The notes beneath the pieces are model-generated. The model made no database searches, had not been told where the DNA came from, and saw nothing but the letters and a program-made list of their open reading frames with translations. A program made the position numbers and the translations under genes. From NCBI GenBank assembly GCA_001983555.1, contig LJHE01000072.1:1-37446 (forward strand): a DNA stretch of 37,446 bases, read 5' to 3'. Numbering within the stretch: position 1 is the first letter of the stretch; the number at the start of each line of letters is the position of its first letter. Shown in pieces: positions 17,305-26,401 of the stretch. This DNA is from Candidatus Epulonipiscioides gigas (lineage in GTDB: Bacteria > Bacillota > Clostridia > Lachnospirales > Cellulosilyticaceae).

Positions 17305-18444
17305 TTGGGATGGTATAAAAATTTATTTGCATCTAAAAAAAGAAATATCCAAACTTATGAAAATAATTTCAATGACTTAGATATTGATAGTTTGTTTGCA
17401 AGTCTAAGAGCTAATACTATGAAAATTAGAAGACAAGAAAAATTGCTAGATAAAATAATACCTTTACAAAAACCTCTTAATTCTTATTTAGCACTTGAAA
17501 AAGATGTGCACAATAGTTTAAAAAATTATGCTGTTAGGTTTAAAGATAGTACTGATGAAAAAAATAAATTACATTTAAGATTGATAAGAAATAATCCTGC
17601 TCTTTTAAGAATGGAGATATATGAAGATGAAATTCCATTTTTGCAGCAAGAATTACGTCATGTAAATAATTTAGTTAATACTTATAAAAATAACATTGAA
17701 TATTTAAAAGAAGAAAAAGAAGATTTAATATCAGATAGAGAATCTTTAATTCTTGGATATAATGTATTAAAAAATTTTGGGATGTTTTTTCTAATTTTAT
17801 TAGTTGTCGGTTTAATACTAATTTTTGCCATAAGTCAAATGCTAAGAGAAAGCATTTGGTTATACATGAGTATACTGGCTATTGTATTTATGTTTTTTGT
17901 AGTTTTTTTAATATTAACTAAAGAAAAATTAGAAAAAGAATTAAGAAAAAATGGTGTATTACAAAAAAAAGTTGCCAAATATATACAAAAGTTTCAAATT
18001 CACTATTTTAATCAACAACAATATTTAAATTTCCAGTTTAAAAAATTAGGAATAGATAATCTTAATCAATTAGACAATTATTTTGAAAAATATTTAAAAA
18101 ATAAAGATCATGAACAAAATTATAAACAGTATTTACAAAGTATGCAAATTTCAGAACAAAAAATTAAAGAAATACTAAGAGATTATGATATTCCTTTTGA
18201 AGATATTGGAATTATTGAGGAATGGATACTAAATCCTAGTAAGTTAGAAGAAGCTAAAAATATGGTATCAGAAATGGAAAATATCCAAATTCAAATAGAA
18301 AAAATGAAAGAACATGAACAAGAGCTATATCAAACTCTTATGACATATGGTGCAAATCCAATTTATGAAAATATTATTAAAGAAAATATGGAGCAACATT
18401 ATAATTGGATAAATGAAGAGTTTGAAAAAGAGGTCAATTCATGA
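17305..18444 (+). CDS. hypothetical membrane-anchored coiled-coil protein
   Basis: I do not recognise a family. About 380 residues: a charged, helical N-terminal half (about 1-155, long predicted coiled coil), two adjacent transmembrane helices (FFLILLVVGLILIFA and YMSILAIVFMFFVVFLIL, about 165-208), and a second charged helical segment rich in Lys, Glu and Gln. The start is a TTG: TTG 17305 is eight bases from AGGAGG, and TTG 17302 is in frame just before it. The nearer ATG 17299 opens only six codons in another frame. It overlaps the next gene by ATGA, so it is translationally coupled to a ribosome-targeting GTPase-nuclease fusion, which suggests a shared pathway. Confidence 0.75.
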   Translation: MGWYKNLFASKKRNIQTYENNFNDLDIDSLFASLRANTMKIRRQEKLLDKIIPLQKPLNSYLALEKDVHNSLKNYAVRFKDSTDEKNKLHLRLIRNNPALLRMEIYEDEIPFLQQELRHVNNLVNTYKNNIEYLKEEKEDLISDRESLILGYNVLKNFGMFFLILLVVGLILIFAISQMLRESIWLYMSILAIVFMFFVVFLILTKEKLEKELRKNGVLQKKVAKYIQKFQIHYFNQQQYLNFQFKKLGIDNLNQLDNYFEKYLKNKDHEQNYKQYLQSMQISEQKIKEILRDYDIPFEDIGIIEEWILNPSKLEEAKNMVSEMENIQIQIEKMKEHEQELYQTLMTYGANPIYENIIKENMEQHYNWINEEFEKEVNS

Positions 18445-21029
18445 TGAAAAAAATAACTATAGGTCTGGTTGCTCATGTTGATTCGGGTAAAACAACTTTG
18501 GCTGAAGGCTTGCTCTTTGAAAGTGGCAAACTTAAAAGAGCAGGTAGAGTAGATAAAAAAGATGCATTTTTTGATTCTCACGATTTAGAAAAAAATCGTG
18601 GGATTACTATTTTTTCTAAACAAGCTCAATTTGAATATAAAAATTTATCATGTATTTTGCTAGATACTCCAGGTCATGTAGATTTTGCTACTGAAATGGA
18701 GCGTACTCTTATTGTTCTTGACTACGCTATTTTAATTATTGGTGCAACAGATGGTATAAAGGGACATACAAGGACACTTTTTAAATTGCTTTCAAAATAT
18801 AATATTCCAACTTTTATATTTATAAATAAGATGGATCAAAAAGGAGCTAACAAAGAAGAAGTGTTAGAACTGCTTAAAAAAGATATTAATGAGCATTGTG
18901 TAGAATTTAATGAAACAGATAGACTTTTTTTAGAACATATAGCAGTTTGTGACGAAGTAATTTTAGAAAAATATTTTGAAACTGAGAAAATATCAATTCA
19001 AGACATAAAAGAGCTTATTGCACACAGAAAGGTATTTCCCGTATGTTTTGGCTCCGCTCTTAAACTTATTGGCATAAAAGAATTTTTAGATTTGCTGGCA
19101 AAATATATTATTACTCCTATTTATAGTACTAACTTTGATGCAAAAGTGTTTAAAATTACCTTTGATTCGCAAGGTAACAGACTCACCCATTTAAAAATTA
19201 TAGGAGGAGCTCTTAAAATTCGTGATATCATTTCATATAAAGAAATAGTTGAAAAAATTACAGAAATTAGAATTTATGAATCAGAAGGATATAAAAACAC
19301 TGCTCAAGTATCTGCGGGAGATATTTGTTCTGTATTAGGTCTTAGCAAAACAAAAGTAGGTGATTCTTTTGGTGAAATTTTAGAATATAGTACTAAAATT
19401 GAACCTGTTTTAAATTATAAAATCATTCCAATAGATGGAACTAATATTAAAACATTATATGAAAATTTACAAAAACTTAATCAAGAAGAGCCAATGTTAA
19501 ATATTATTTGGCGAGAAGATATTAAAGAAATTGAAGTTAAAATTATGGGTGAAGTCCAAATTGAGATTTTAACCAGTATTGTTAAAGAGAGATTTAATAT
19601 TGATATCGAGTTTTTGAAAGGGACTGTTGTATATAAAGAAACTATACAAAAAGAAGTTATAGGTGTGGGGCATTTTGAACCATTACGCCATTATGCAGAA
19701 GTAATGCTTAAATTGGAGCCACAACCAATAGGTACAGGAATTATAATTAAAAATGCCTGCCCAATAGAAAATTTAGAAAAAAACTATCAACAACAAATTA
19801 TTTCTTATCTTAAACATAATGAGCACAGAGGAACCTTAGCAGGATATTCGTTAACAGATATAAAAATAACTCTTCTAGCAGGCCTTTCACATAAAAAACA
19901 TACTGCTCCAAATGATTTTAGAGAAGCCACCAAAAGAGCATTACGTCAAGCACTTAAGCAAACAGATTCCATTTTACTTGAACCATATTATAATTTTTTT
20001 ATTAGTTTGCCTGAAGCTAACTTAGGACGTGCCTTAAATGACATAGAAAGGTTTTTTGGCACTAGCAAAGTTAACAACATTGAAAATCAAGTTGCTAAAA
20101 TTTCGGGTAAAGCTCCTGTAAGTACAATTTCTGGGTATCAAAAAGAACTTACTTCATATACAAAAGGATTTGGTGTAATTTCATTTGAAATAGGAGAATT
20201 TGATAAAGCTCATAACGAAGAAGAAATTATTAAAAATACAGGCTATTTGGAAGAAAATGATATTTTAAATCCATCATATTCTATTTTTTGTAGTCATGGA
20301 ACGGGATTTAATGTACCTTGGAATGAAGTTTTTAACTATATGCATCTTGAGCAAAAAATTGAAGAAAAACCTTTTTATGTACAAGAAAAGTTAAGTATTT
20401 CTGCTGAAGAAATTGATAATATAATAAATAAAGCAACAGGCTCTAATACAGAAAAAACACATGGCTGGACAAAGCCAAACAAAAATGAAAATATACAAAA
20501 GAAAGTTATAACAGGCATAGAATATAAGTCTCCAAAAATAAAGAAAAAAAATTATATTTTAGTTGATGGATATAATGTAATATTCGCACATACAGACTTA
20601 AGAGCATTAGGTAATAAAAATTTGGAATCTGCAAGAATTGCCTTATTAGAAGAACTTTCAAATTATCAAGCTATTAAAAAATGTGAACTAATAGCTGTTT
20701 TTGATGCCTATAAAGTAAAAGGCGGAGTTGAAACTATTGAAAAATATAATAATATTTACATGGTGTTTACTAAAGAAGCTCAAACAGCAGATCATTATAT
20801 CGAAAGATTTGTTCATCAAAATGCAAAAGAAGCTAAAATTACTGTTGTAACTTCTGATCGTTTAGAACAACTTATTATAACAAGTAATGGAGCAACCACT
20901 ATTTCGGCCAAAATTTTTAGAATTCAAATGCAATTAGAAAGTAATGAGCTATTAAATAATTATTTAGAGCTCAATAAGGGTGAAAGAAACTTTGTTTTAA
21001 GTGAAATAAGAGATTTTTGGAATAATTAA
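18441..21029 (+). CDS. TetM/EF-G-like ribosome GTPase fused to a C-terminal YacP/Rae1-type NYN nuclease domain
   Basis: 862 residues. Residues 1-~650 are a complete translational GTPase of the ribosomal-protection (TetM/TetO) branch: AHVDSGKT (11-18), RGITI (53-57), DTPGH (75-79), NKMD (129-132), then EF-G-like domains with GHFEPLRHYAEV. After a polar linker, residues ~705-850 match NYN/YacP (Rae1) endoribonucleases: YILVDGYNVIF, AVFDAYKV, TADHYIERF and VTSDRLEQ supply the acidic residues. B. subtilis Rae1 cleaves mRNA in the ribosomal A site. I infer a factor that enters the A site by the GTPase and brings the nuclease with it. Chromosomal context argues against simple tetracycline resistance. 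It overlaps the coiled-coil gene by ATGA. Confidence 0.85.
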   Translation: MMKKITIGLVAHVDSGKTTLAEGLLFESGKLKRAGRVDKKDAFFDSHDLEKNRGITIFSKQAQFEYKNLSCILLDTPGHVDFATEMERTLIVLDYAILIIGATDGIKGHTRTLFKLLSKYNIPTFIFINKMDQKGANKEEVLELLKKDINEHCVEFNETDRLFLEHIAVCDEVILEKYFETEKISIQDIKELIAHRKVFPVCFGSALKLIGIKEFLDLLAKYIITPIYSTNFDAKVFKITFDSQGNRLTHLKIIGGALKIRDIISYKEIVEKITEIRIYESEGYKNTAQVSAGDICSVLGLSKTKVGDSFGEILEYSTKIEPVLNYKIIPIDGTNIKTLYENLQKLNQEEPMLNIIWREDIKEIEVKIMGEVQIEILTSIVKERFNIDIEFLKGTVVYKETIQKEVIGVGHFEPLRHYAEVMLKLEPQPIGTGIIIKNACPIENLEKNYQQQIISYLKHNEHRGTLAGYSLTDIKITLLAGLSHKKHTAPNDFREATKRALRQALKQTDSILLEPYYNFFISLPEANLGRALNDIERFFGTSKVNNIENQVAKISGKAPVSTISGYQKELTSYTKGFGVISFEIGEFDKAHNEEEIIKNTGYLEENDILNPSYSIFCSHGTGFNVPWNEVFNYMHLEQKIEEKPFYVQEKLSISAEEIDNIINKATGSNTEKTHGWTKPNKNENIQKKVITGIEYKSPKIKKKNYILVDGYNVIFAHTDLRALGNKNLESARIALLEELSNYQAIKKCELIAVFDAYKVKGGVETIEKYNNIYMVFTKEAQTADHYIERFVHQNAKEAKITVVTSDRLEQLIITSNGATTISAKIFRIQMQLESNELLNNYLELNKGERNFVLSEIRDFWNN

Positions 21030-21030
21030 T

Positions 21031-21060
21031 ATAGCAACAATCAGGCTATTCCTATTTTTT
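21031..21060 (+). terminator. weak candidate terminator
   Basis: ATAGC (21031-21035) / GCTAT (21045-21049), then six T at 21055-21060, two bases after the preceding stop. The stem is short. Confidence 0.4.
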
Positions 21061-21118
21061 CCAAATTAATTGACCTAAAAATTTATATATTTTTTAAAGT
21101 CGCATATAATATAAGAAT

Positions 21119-21265
21119 AAGTACACACATTTTAAAATGTGTGTGCTTAAGAAATCAAGTTGATGTGAACTAACATCTGAGAAATGTTCCACTATTTTCA
21201 AACTCTAAGACATCTCAGATGGTCAGAGAAGTGCTGTTGATATACAAAACCTATTTCGATGGCGT
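21119..21265 (+). ncRNA. structured leader or small RNA upstream of ilvA (unrecognised)
   Basis: A 30-base near-perfect inverted repeat (21119-21148, half-site AAGTACACACATTTT) is followed by a region with long-range pairing: CATCTGAGA (21174-21182) with TCTCAGATG (21213-21221), flanked by TCAA/TTGA. The same 5' arm can instead form a local AACAT/ATGTT hairpin (21172-21188), so two exclusive folds exist. CCTAT/ATAGG closes a further loop near 21252-21275. TATAAT at about 21105 could start this RNA. There is no T-box AGGGTGGNACCGCG word and no known riboswitch core I recognise. The remaining bases to ilvA are A-rich. Confidence 0.35.
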
Positions 21266-21334
21266 TGGATAGGATATTTATTTTATAAAAAATAAGAAGA
21301 ATAAAAAGAACAATATGAAGAAAAGGTGATTGAA

Positions 21335-22540
21335 ATGTATTTAGAACAAGTTAAAAATGCTTATGATACAATTAGTGATGTAGTAGTTAAAACGCCTCTT
21401 TTGTATAGCCCAGTTTTCTCTGAAATGTGTGGAAATGGTAACAAGGTATATTTAAAATGCGAAAATTTACAGCTAACAGGTGCATATAAATTGCGTGGAG
21501 CATTAAATAAAATTAGAAAATTAAGTACAGAGCAAAAAAGTCGTGGGGTTGTTTGTGCATCAGCAGGAAATCATGCTCAAGGAGTAGCATATGCTGCAAC
21601 ACTTGAAAAAACAAACGCAATAATTGTTATGCCAGAAACTACTCCATATCTTAAAGTGCAAGCTACAATGGATTTTGGTGGCAAGGTAATTTTAAAAGGA
21701 AAATTTTATGATGATGCGTATAAAAAAGCTTGTGAGATTTCTAAAGAAGAAGGAGCAACTTTTATTCATCCATTTGATGATATAGATATAATAGCTGGAC
21801 AAGGTACTGTAGGTCTTGAAATTTTAAATCAACTTGATGATTGTGATATAATTGTTTGTCCAATTGGTGGAGGAGGTTTAATAAGTGGCATTAGCACATA
21901 TGCTAAAAGTGTTAATCCAAATATTAAAATTATCGGAGTACAAGCTGACGGAGCTTCTGCTATGGCAAAAAGTTTTGAAGAAAAAAAGCTTATTGCTCTT
22001 GATAGCATTTCAACCATTGCAGAAGGTATTGCAGTAAAACGCCCAGGTAAACTTACTTTTGAAATAATCAAAGAATATGTGAACCAAATTTTAAGAGTGA
22101 AAGATAGTGTAATTGTAGATAGGCTTTTAGTATTATTAGAAAAACATAAATTGGTAGCAGAGACATCGGGCGTTGCATCTTTAGCAGCTTTAAAAGATAT
22201 TGATGTTAAAAATAAAAATATTGTATGTGTTATAAGTGGGGGCAACATTGATATGCTTACTTTGTCAGCTCTGATTAATAGTGGGTTTGTATCTCGTGGA
22301 CGAATTTTTTGTTTTGGAGTAGAGCTCGCAAATGTGCCTGGGCAACTGTTAAATGTTTCTGCTTTATTAACGAAATTGGGTGGAAATATTATACGACTTG
22401 AGCATAATCAAGCAAAAGCTAGAAATAAATATCAAAATGTTCAATTAGAAATTACGGTTGAAACCAATGGCTTTTCTCATATTCAACGTATAAAAGAAGC
22501 CTTTGAAGAAGCAGGTTATTTCATTACTCCTCAATATTAG
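21335..22540 (+). CDS. ilvA: threonine ammonia-lyase (threonine dehydratase) with C-terminal ACT-like domain
   Basis: PLP enzyme that converts threonine to 2-oxobutanoate and ammonia, for isoleucine synthesis or threonine catabolism. 401 residues from ATG 21335, chosen over the in-frame GTG 21326 because AAAAGGTGA lies at proper spacing before it. The PLP lysine is Lys52 in GAYKLRGA. The glycine loop PIGGGGLISG and SAGNHAQG are intact. One ACT-like regulatory domain (about 325-401) makes it the short form, like B. subtilis or TdcB-plus-ACT types, rather than E. coli IlvA with two. No other branched-chain genes are near. Confidence 0.94.
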   Translation: MYLEQVKNAYDTISDVVVKTPLLYSPVFSEMCGNGNKVYLKCENLQLTGAYKLRGALNKIRKLSTEQKSRGVVCASAGNHAQGVAYAATLEKTNAIIVMPETTPYLKVQATMDFGGKVILKGKFYDDAYKKACEISKEEGATFIHPFDDIDIIAGQGTVGLEILNQLDDCDIIVCPIGGGGLISGISTYAKSVNPNIKIIGVQADGASAMAKSFEEKKLIALDSISTIAEGIAVKRPGKLTFEIIKEYVNQILRVKDSVIVDRLLVLLEKHKLVAETSGVASLAALKDIDVKNKNIVCVISGGNIDMLTLSALINSGFVSRGRIFCFGVELANVPGQLLNVSALLTKLGGNIIRLEHNQAKARNKYQNVQLEITVETNGFSHIQRIKEAFEEAGYFITPQY

Positions 22541-22607
22541 ATTTCTCCCAAAAATTGCATTAATATAGAAAAAAATCCCAAATTTCGAAAAAATATGTAA
22601 AAATAAG

Positions 22608-22636
22608 TTGCATACTTTAAAATTTTAAAGTATAAT
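22608..22636 (+). promoter_or_regulatory. spo0A promoter with a 22-bp palindrome in the spacer
   Basis: TTGCAT (22608-22613), 17 bases, TATAAT (22631-22636), a near-consensus vegetative sigma promoter 39 bases before spo0A. The spacer is a perfect inverted repeat (22612-22633, half-site ATACTTTAAAA) reaching into both hexamers. It could be an operator or only AT-rich symmetry. Confidence 0.7.
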
Positions 22637-22674
22637 AAAGATAAATTAAAGATAATTTTTTAGGGGGACTAAAC

Positions 22675-23487
22675 ATGGAAGCAAATAAAAATATTCAAAT
22701 AGTAATTGCTGATGATAGTAAAGATATGATTGACATTTTAAAAGAATTTATTAATAAACAAGCAGGTCTTGAAATAGTGGGTGTGGCATATGACGGAAAT
22801 GAAGCATATGATGCTGTAATTAATCTTGAACCAGATATTTTAATATTGGATGTAATTATGCCCAACCTTGATGGGATTAGCGTTCTTGAAAAATTAAAAA
22901 TAACAAAATTAATTAAAAAACCAATTGTAATTATGCTCTCTGCTGTTGGGCAAGACAAAATCACAGGGCGTGCACTCGCTCTTGGAGCTGAATATTATAT
23001 TGTAAAGCCCTTTGATTTAGATGCTCTAGTTCTTAGAATTAAACAACTTATGAATATGCAAGATATGTATAACATACCACAAAGCCAAAATCTTATTGAA
23101 GAAAATAAAGAAGAAAAGGAACGTATTTCAAAATATACTCTTGAAACAGAAGTTACAAGTATTATTCATGAAATTGGAATTCCTGCTCATATTAAAGGAT
23201 ATCAATATTTAAGAGATGCTATTATTATGGCTATAAATGATATGGATATATTAAATTCTATTACAAAACAGCTTTATCCATCTATTGCCAAAAGATATAA
23301 CACAACACCAAGCCGTGTTGAGCGTGCAATTAGACATGCAATAGAAGTAGCATGGAGCCGTGGAAAAATGGAGACGCTCGAAAAATTATTTGGATATACA
23401 GTTAATAACGGTAAAGGAAAACCAACAAATTCCGAATTTGTAGCATTAATAGCAGATAAATTAAGGCTTCAAATGCAAGTTTCTTAG
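22675..23487 (+). CDS. spo0A: sporulation master response regulator Spo0A
   Basis: 270 residues. N-terminal receiver domain (1-~125) with acidic pair Asp13/Asp14, phospho-acceptor Asp59 in [12 protein letters not shown], and the conserved Lys in YYIVKPFD. C-terminal Spo0A DNA-binding domain (~155-270) with the diagnostic [19 protein letters not shown] and [19 protein letters not shown] recognition region. When phosphorylated it starts the sporulation programme or its derivatives. ATG 22675 is preceded by AGGGGGA. The usual clostridial neighbour spoIVB is not present; ilvA is upstream instead. A clear promoter and a terminator frame it as a single gene. Confidence 0.97.
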   Translation: MEANKNIQIVIADDSKDMIDILKEFINKQAGLEIVGVAYDGNEAYDAVINLEPDILILDVIMPNLDGISVLEKLKITKLIKKPIVIMLSAVGQDKITGRALALGAEYYIVKPFDLDALVLRIKQLMNMQDMYNIPQSQNLIEENKEEKERISKYTLETEVTSIIHEIGIPAHIKGYQYLRDAIIMAINDMDILNSITKQLYPSIAKRYNTTPSRVERAIRHAIEVAWSRGKMETLEKLFGYTVNNGKGKPTNSEFVALIADKLRLQMQVS

Positions 23488-23489
23488 TT

Positions 23490-23512
23490 AGCGACCTATG
23501 GTCGCTTTTTTT
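23490..23512 (+). terminator. rho-independent terminator after spo0A
   Basis: AGCGACC-tat-GGTCGCT followed by a run of seven T (23506-23512). Confidence 0.93.
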
Positions 23513-23529
23513 GTGTTTATATATAATTC

Positions 23530-23564
23530 TTTACTTATTATAAACTATTTGTTATAATTATAAC
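23530..23564 (+). promoter_or_regulatory. candidate promoter/operator of the TauE/SafE gene
   Basis: TTTACT (23530-23535), 17 bases, TATAAT (23553-23558). The -10 lies within a perfect 14-base palindrome GTTATAATTATAAC (23551-23564), a possible repressor site. Confidence 0.45.
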
Positions 23565-23592
23565 GTAATTATAAACAAAAGGAGTGTTATAT

Positions 23593-24408
23593 ATGGAAAA
23601 CATAGGAATAGGAATTGTATATTTACTTATTGGATTAGTCGCTTCATGTGTAGGAGCTATATCAGGATTAGGTGGAGGCGTTATAATAAAGCCTGTTCTT
23701 GATTTTTTTGGGAATTATGATCTTGCAACTATTGGTATACTGTCATCTTGTACAGTTTTTTCTATGGCAATAGTTTCATTAGCAAAAAAATTTATGTCCA
23801 AATCAGTAATTTTTGAGTATAAAAAATTATTCGCTTTGTCTATCGGAGCAATTTTAGGAGGGTTTTTAGGAAAATACTTATTCGATATATTTGAGCATAC
23901 TATACCAATAAATATAGCGAAAATTATTCAATCAGTTTCTCTTGCACTATTGATGTTTATTATTTTATTATTTAACATATTTAAAAGTAAAATTAAAACT
24001 TTTCATGTTTCTAATATTATAATATGTCTTATAGCAGGTATAATTATGGGTGCAGTATCAGCCTTTTTAGGCATTGGTGGCGGACCAGTAAATGTTGCCT
24101 TAATTATAATATTATTTTCTTGTAATTCAAAAGAAGCTGCTATATATTCTATATTTACTATCTTTTTTTCTCAAATATCCACTCTTGGTAGCACATTATT
24201 TACAACTGGCTTTGGAGCATATGATTTAAGTGTTGTTCCATATATGATAGTAGGCGGAATTTCTGGAGGTTTCATTGGTGAAAAAATTGGTAAAAAACTT
24301 AAAAATAATCAAGTAGATAAATTGTTTAGTATAATTATGGTAGTTGTAATTGTTCTAAATGTAATTAATGTTTTGAAAGTTATATTAAATTATTTAGAAA
24401 CAGTTTAA
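23593..24408 (+). CDS. TauE/SafE family anion permease (sulfite exporter-like, DUF81)
   Basis: 271-residue membrane protein with about eight hydrophobic helices and the two glycine-rich repeats of the family: CVGAISGLGGGVIIKP near the N-terminus and VSAFLGIGGGPVNV in the middle. Family members move sulfite, organosulfonates or other small anions; the substrate cannot be inferred here. The frame extends to GTG 23584, but ATG 23593 has AAGGAG at eight-base spacing. It is a single gene with its own promoter and terminator. Confidence 0.88.
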   Translation: MENIGIGIVYLLIGLVASCVGAISGLGGGVIIKPVLDFFGNYDLATIGILSSCTVFSMAIVSLAKKFMSKSVIFEYKKLFALSIGAILGGFLGKYLFDIFEHTIPINIAKIIQSVSLALLMFIILLFNIFKSKIKTFHVSNIIICLIAGIIMGAVSAFLGIGGGPVNVALIIILFSCNSKEAAIYSIFTIFFSQISTLGSTLFTTGFGAYDLSVVPYMIVGGISGGFIGEKIGKKLKNNQVDKLFSIIMVVVIVLNVINVLKVILNYLETV

Positions 24409-24421
24409 TATTTTTAATTTT

Positions 24422-24447
24422 AGGCTATAAGTACTATAGCCTTTTTT
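24422..24447 (+). terminator. rho-independent terminator after the TauE/SafE gene
   Basis: AGGCTATA-agtac-TATAGCCT, with the T run at 24442-24447. Confidence 0.92.
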
Positions 24448-24480
24448 ATTACAATTATATTAAGTTTATGTAACTTTTAT

Positions 24481-24507
24481 TCGACAAGTTCTTTTTTTTG
24501 ATATAAT
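24481..24507 (+). promoter_or_regulatory. candidate amidase promoter
   Basis: TCGACA (24481-24486) and TATAAT (24502-24507), with a 15-base spacer that contains eight T. The -10 is good; the -35 spacing is short. Confidence 0.35.
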
Positions 24508-24577
24508 AAGACATAAAAATAAATTAAAGGGAAATACTTATACTATAAGAAAAATAAGAGCACAAGGAGGAGTACTT

Positions 24578-26278
24578 TTGAAAAAATATTTTATAATTAT
24601 TTTGACTATGTTTTATTTACCATTATTAACTTATGGTATGCATATTACATATGACAACTTAACATCTGATTATCAGCTAGGACAATTTTTGCAAAATCTT
24701 CAAGGAGCAAAGGAGTTTTATATAGGTTCTAATATTACTATAAATAATAATATCGAGCCCATTAGAGGTGATACAACTATTATACGAGGCATAGAAATGC
24801 TAGAACAAAATAATGGAGATTTGGTTAGTATTATTACAGAAGGACCAATTAGCGATGTAGTAGCTCGTAGTGAGGGAAATAAATTAATACTTGAAATTAT
24901 GAACAGCACAAGAATGTTAGCTCAATGTATTAGACCATTTCAAAATGATACTATCGAAGTTATAGAAAGCTCTGATCAAAATGGAATTACTACAATAGAA
25001 TTTACTTTAAAAAAAGAAGCTCATGTTGAAACAATAATTGATGATTCAAGACAGGAAATAATAGTGCAATTTTATGGCAAACCTATTGATGCAATAGTTG
25101 CAGGAACAGATGATATAGGAGATTACATTGTTTTACATGATTTAAAGAGCACAGAAGTAAATGTAAATTTAGATACAACTAGCTCTTGTCTTAATATTAA
25201 AGTTCCTCATAATTATTTAGCAGGTGAAGAGCAATGGACTCATTTTAATGGGCAATATATAGATGAAATAAATGTTTTTAATGGTTTAAATGGTTTAGAA
25301 ATTGATATTGATTTAAAAGAAATTAATTTTGTTTATGATTTTGAAGAAAAAGATGGAGCATTATTTATCAGACTTGAAGATAATAAACCAATCATAGATG
25401 ATATTTTTGAGATATCAGTTGAAACTCCTCTTGAAAAAAAATGGAATGTTGATAAAGATTTAAATATATTAACATTAAACAAATATAATATGGATGATAT
25501 AAAAATCACTGACAATTATAGAGCAAGAGAAATAATAATAGATCTCGGAGCAGACTATTCAGACATTTATCAAGCTCAAGAAATACAAGTTAATAATCAA
25601 AATATACGAGAAATTGAGATAATTCATGAGCCAACTACTCAATTTATTATTAAAGAAAATATGATATGCTCTTATGAACTGGAAGAAACTGATGATGGAT
25701 TAAATATTCATATTGTTAGACCAAAAAATAAATATGAGCACATTATAGTTCTTGACATAGGTCATGGAGGTACTGATTCTGGAGCAGTAGCAAATGATCT
25801 AGTGGAAAAAGATATAAATGCTATTCAAGCATTTGCAATAAAAGAGCAAATTGAACAAAGCTCTGATATTAAAGTTTATATGACACGAGAGCAAGATGAA
25901 ACTTTAAGTTTAACTACTAGAAGTGAGCTCGCTAATGAAATTGAAGCAGATTTATTTATTAGCGTTCATAATAATAAATATTCTAATACTGATATAAATG
26001 GTAGTGAAATATTTTATTTTCCAAATGAAACTGATTTAACCGGTAAATTATTAGCTGAAAATATGATACAAAAAATTGTAGATTATACTGGAATGCTAAA
26101 CCGTGGAGCTAAGGCAGCTCCAAAATTAGTTGTTCTCAGAACAAGTAATATGCCTGCTTTATTATTAGAAGGTGGATTCTTATCTAATACAAATGATGCA
26201 AAAAAACTTGTGCAAGATAAGTTTACCCAAGATTATGCTTTAGCAGTTACTGAAACTATAATTGAATTTTTTAAATAA
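24578..26278 (+). CDS. exported N-acetylmuramoyl-L-alanine amidase (Amidase_3) with N-terminal AMIN-like region
   Basis: Cleaves the amide between N-acetylmuramic acid and L-alanine in peptidoglycan outside the membrane. 566 residues. TTG 24578 is the start, seven bases after AAGGAGG. An N-terminal signal peptide (KKYFIIILTMFYLPLLTYG) is followed by ~360 residues of beta-rich AMIN-like repeats, probably wall targeting. The zinc amidase domain starts at about 388. Zinc/catalytic residues are His396 (DIGHGG), Glu410 (LVEKD), His464 (SVHNN) and Glu531 (LLEGGFLSN). All are present, so it should be active. It may act in daughter-cell separation, sporulation or remodelling. Confidence 0.93.
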   Translation: MKKYFIIILTMFYLPLLTYGMHITYDNLTSDYQLGQFLQNLQGAKEFYIGSNITINNNIEPIRGDTTIIRGIEMLEQNNGDLVSIITEGPISDVVARSEGNKLILEIMNSTRMLAQCIRPFQNDTIEVIESSDQNGITTIEFTLKKEAHVETIIDDSRQEIIVQFYGKPIDAIVAGTDDIGDYIVLHDLKSTEVNVNLDTTSSCLNIKVPHNYLAGEEQWTHFNGQYIDEINVFNGLNGLEIDIDLKEINFVYDFEEKDGALFIRLEDNKPIIDDIFEISVETPLEKKWNVDKDLNILTLNKYNMDDIKITDNYRAREIIIDLGADYSDIYQAQEIQVNNQNIREIEIIHEPTTQFIIKENMICSYELEETDDGLNIHIVRPKNKYEHIIVLDIGHGGTDSGAVANDLVEKDINAIQAFAIKEQIEQSSDIKVYMTREQDETLSLTTRSELANEIEADLFISVHNNKYSNTDINGSEIFYFPNETDLTGKLLAENMIQKIVDYTGMLNRGAKAAPKLVVLRTSNMPALLLEGGFLSNTNDAKKLVQDKFTQDYALAVTETIIEFFK

Positions 26279-26285
26279 TCTTAAT

Positions 26286-26316
26286 AAAGAGAGGATGTAT
26301 TTCTTCTCTTTTTTTT
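26286..26316 (+). terminator. rho-independent terminator after the amidase
   Basis: AAAGAGA (26286-26292) pairs with TCTCTTT, and the T run continues to 26316. Confidence 0.75.
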
Positions 26317-26401
26317 ATATTCTAAAGAACACATTAATCATAAGTATCATATTATGTTATGGTTAAAAAATAAATCAATAAATTGAGAGGAGCAATTTCT
26401 T

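Noticed and set aside
18441-21029. Acquired tetracycline-resistance gene
   Set aside because: The TetM-like part is fused to a nuclease domain, sits in a tight chromosomal gene pair and has local base composition; no mobile element flanks it.
21119-21265. T-box riboswitch before ilvA
   Set aside because: The T-box consensus word and a specific terminator are absent.
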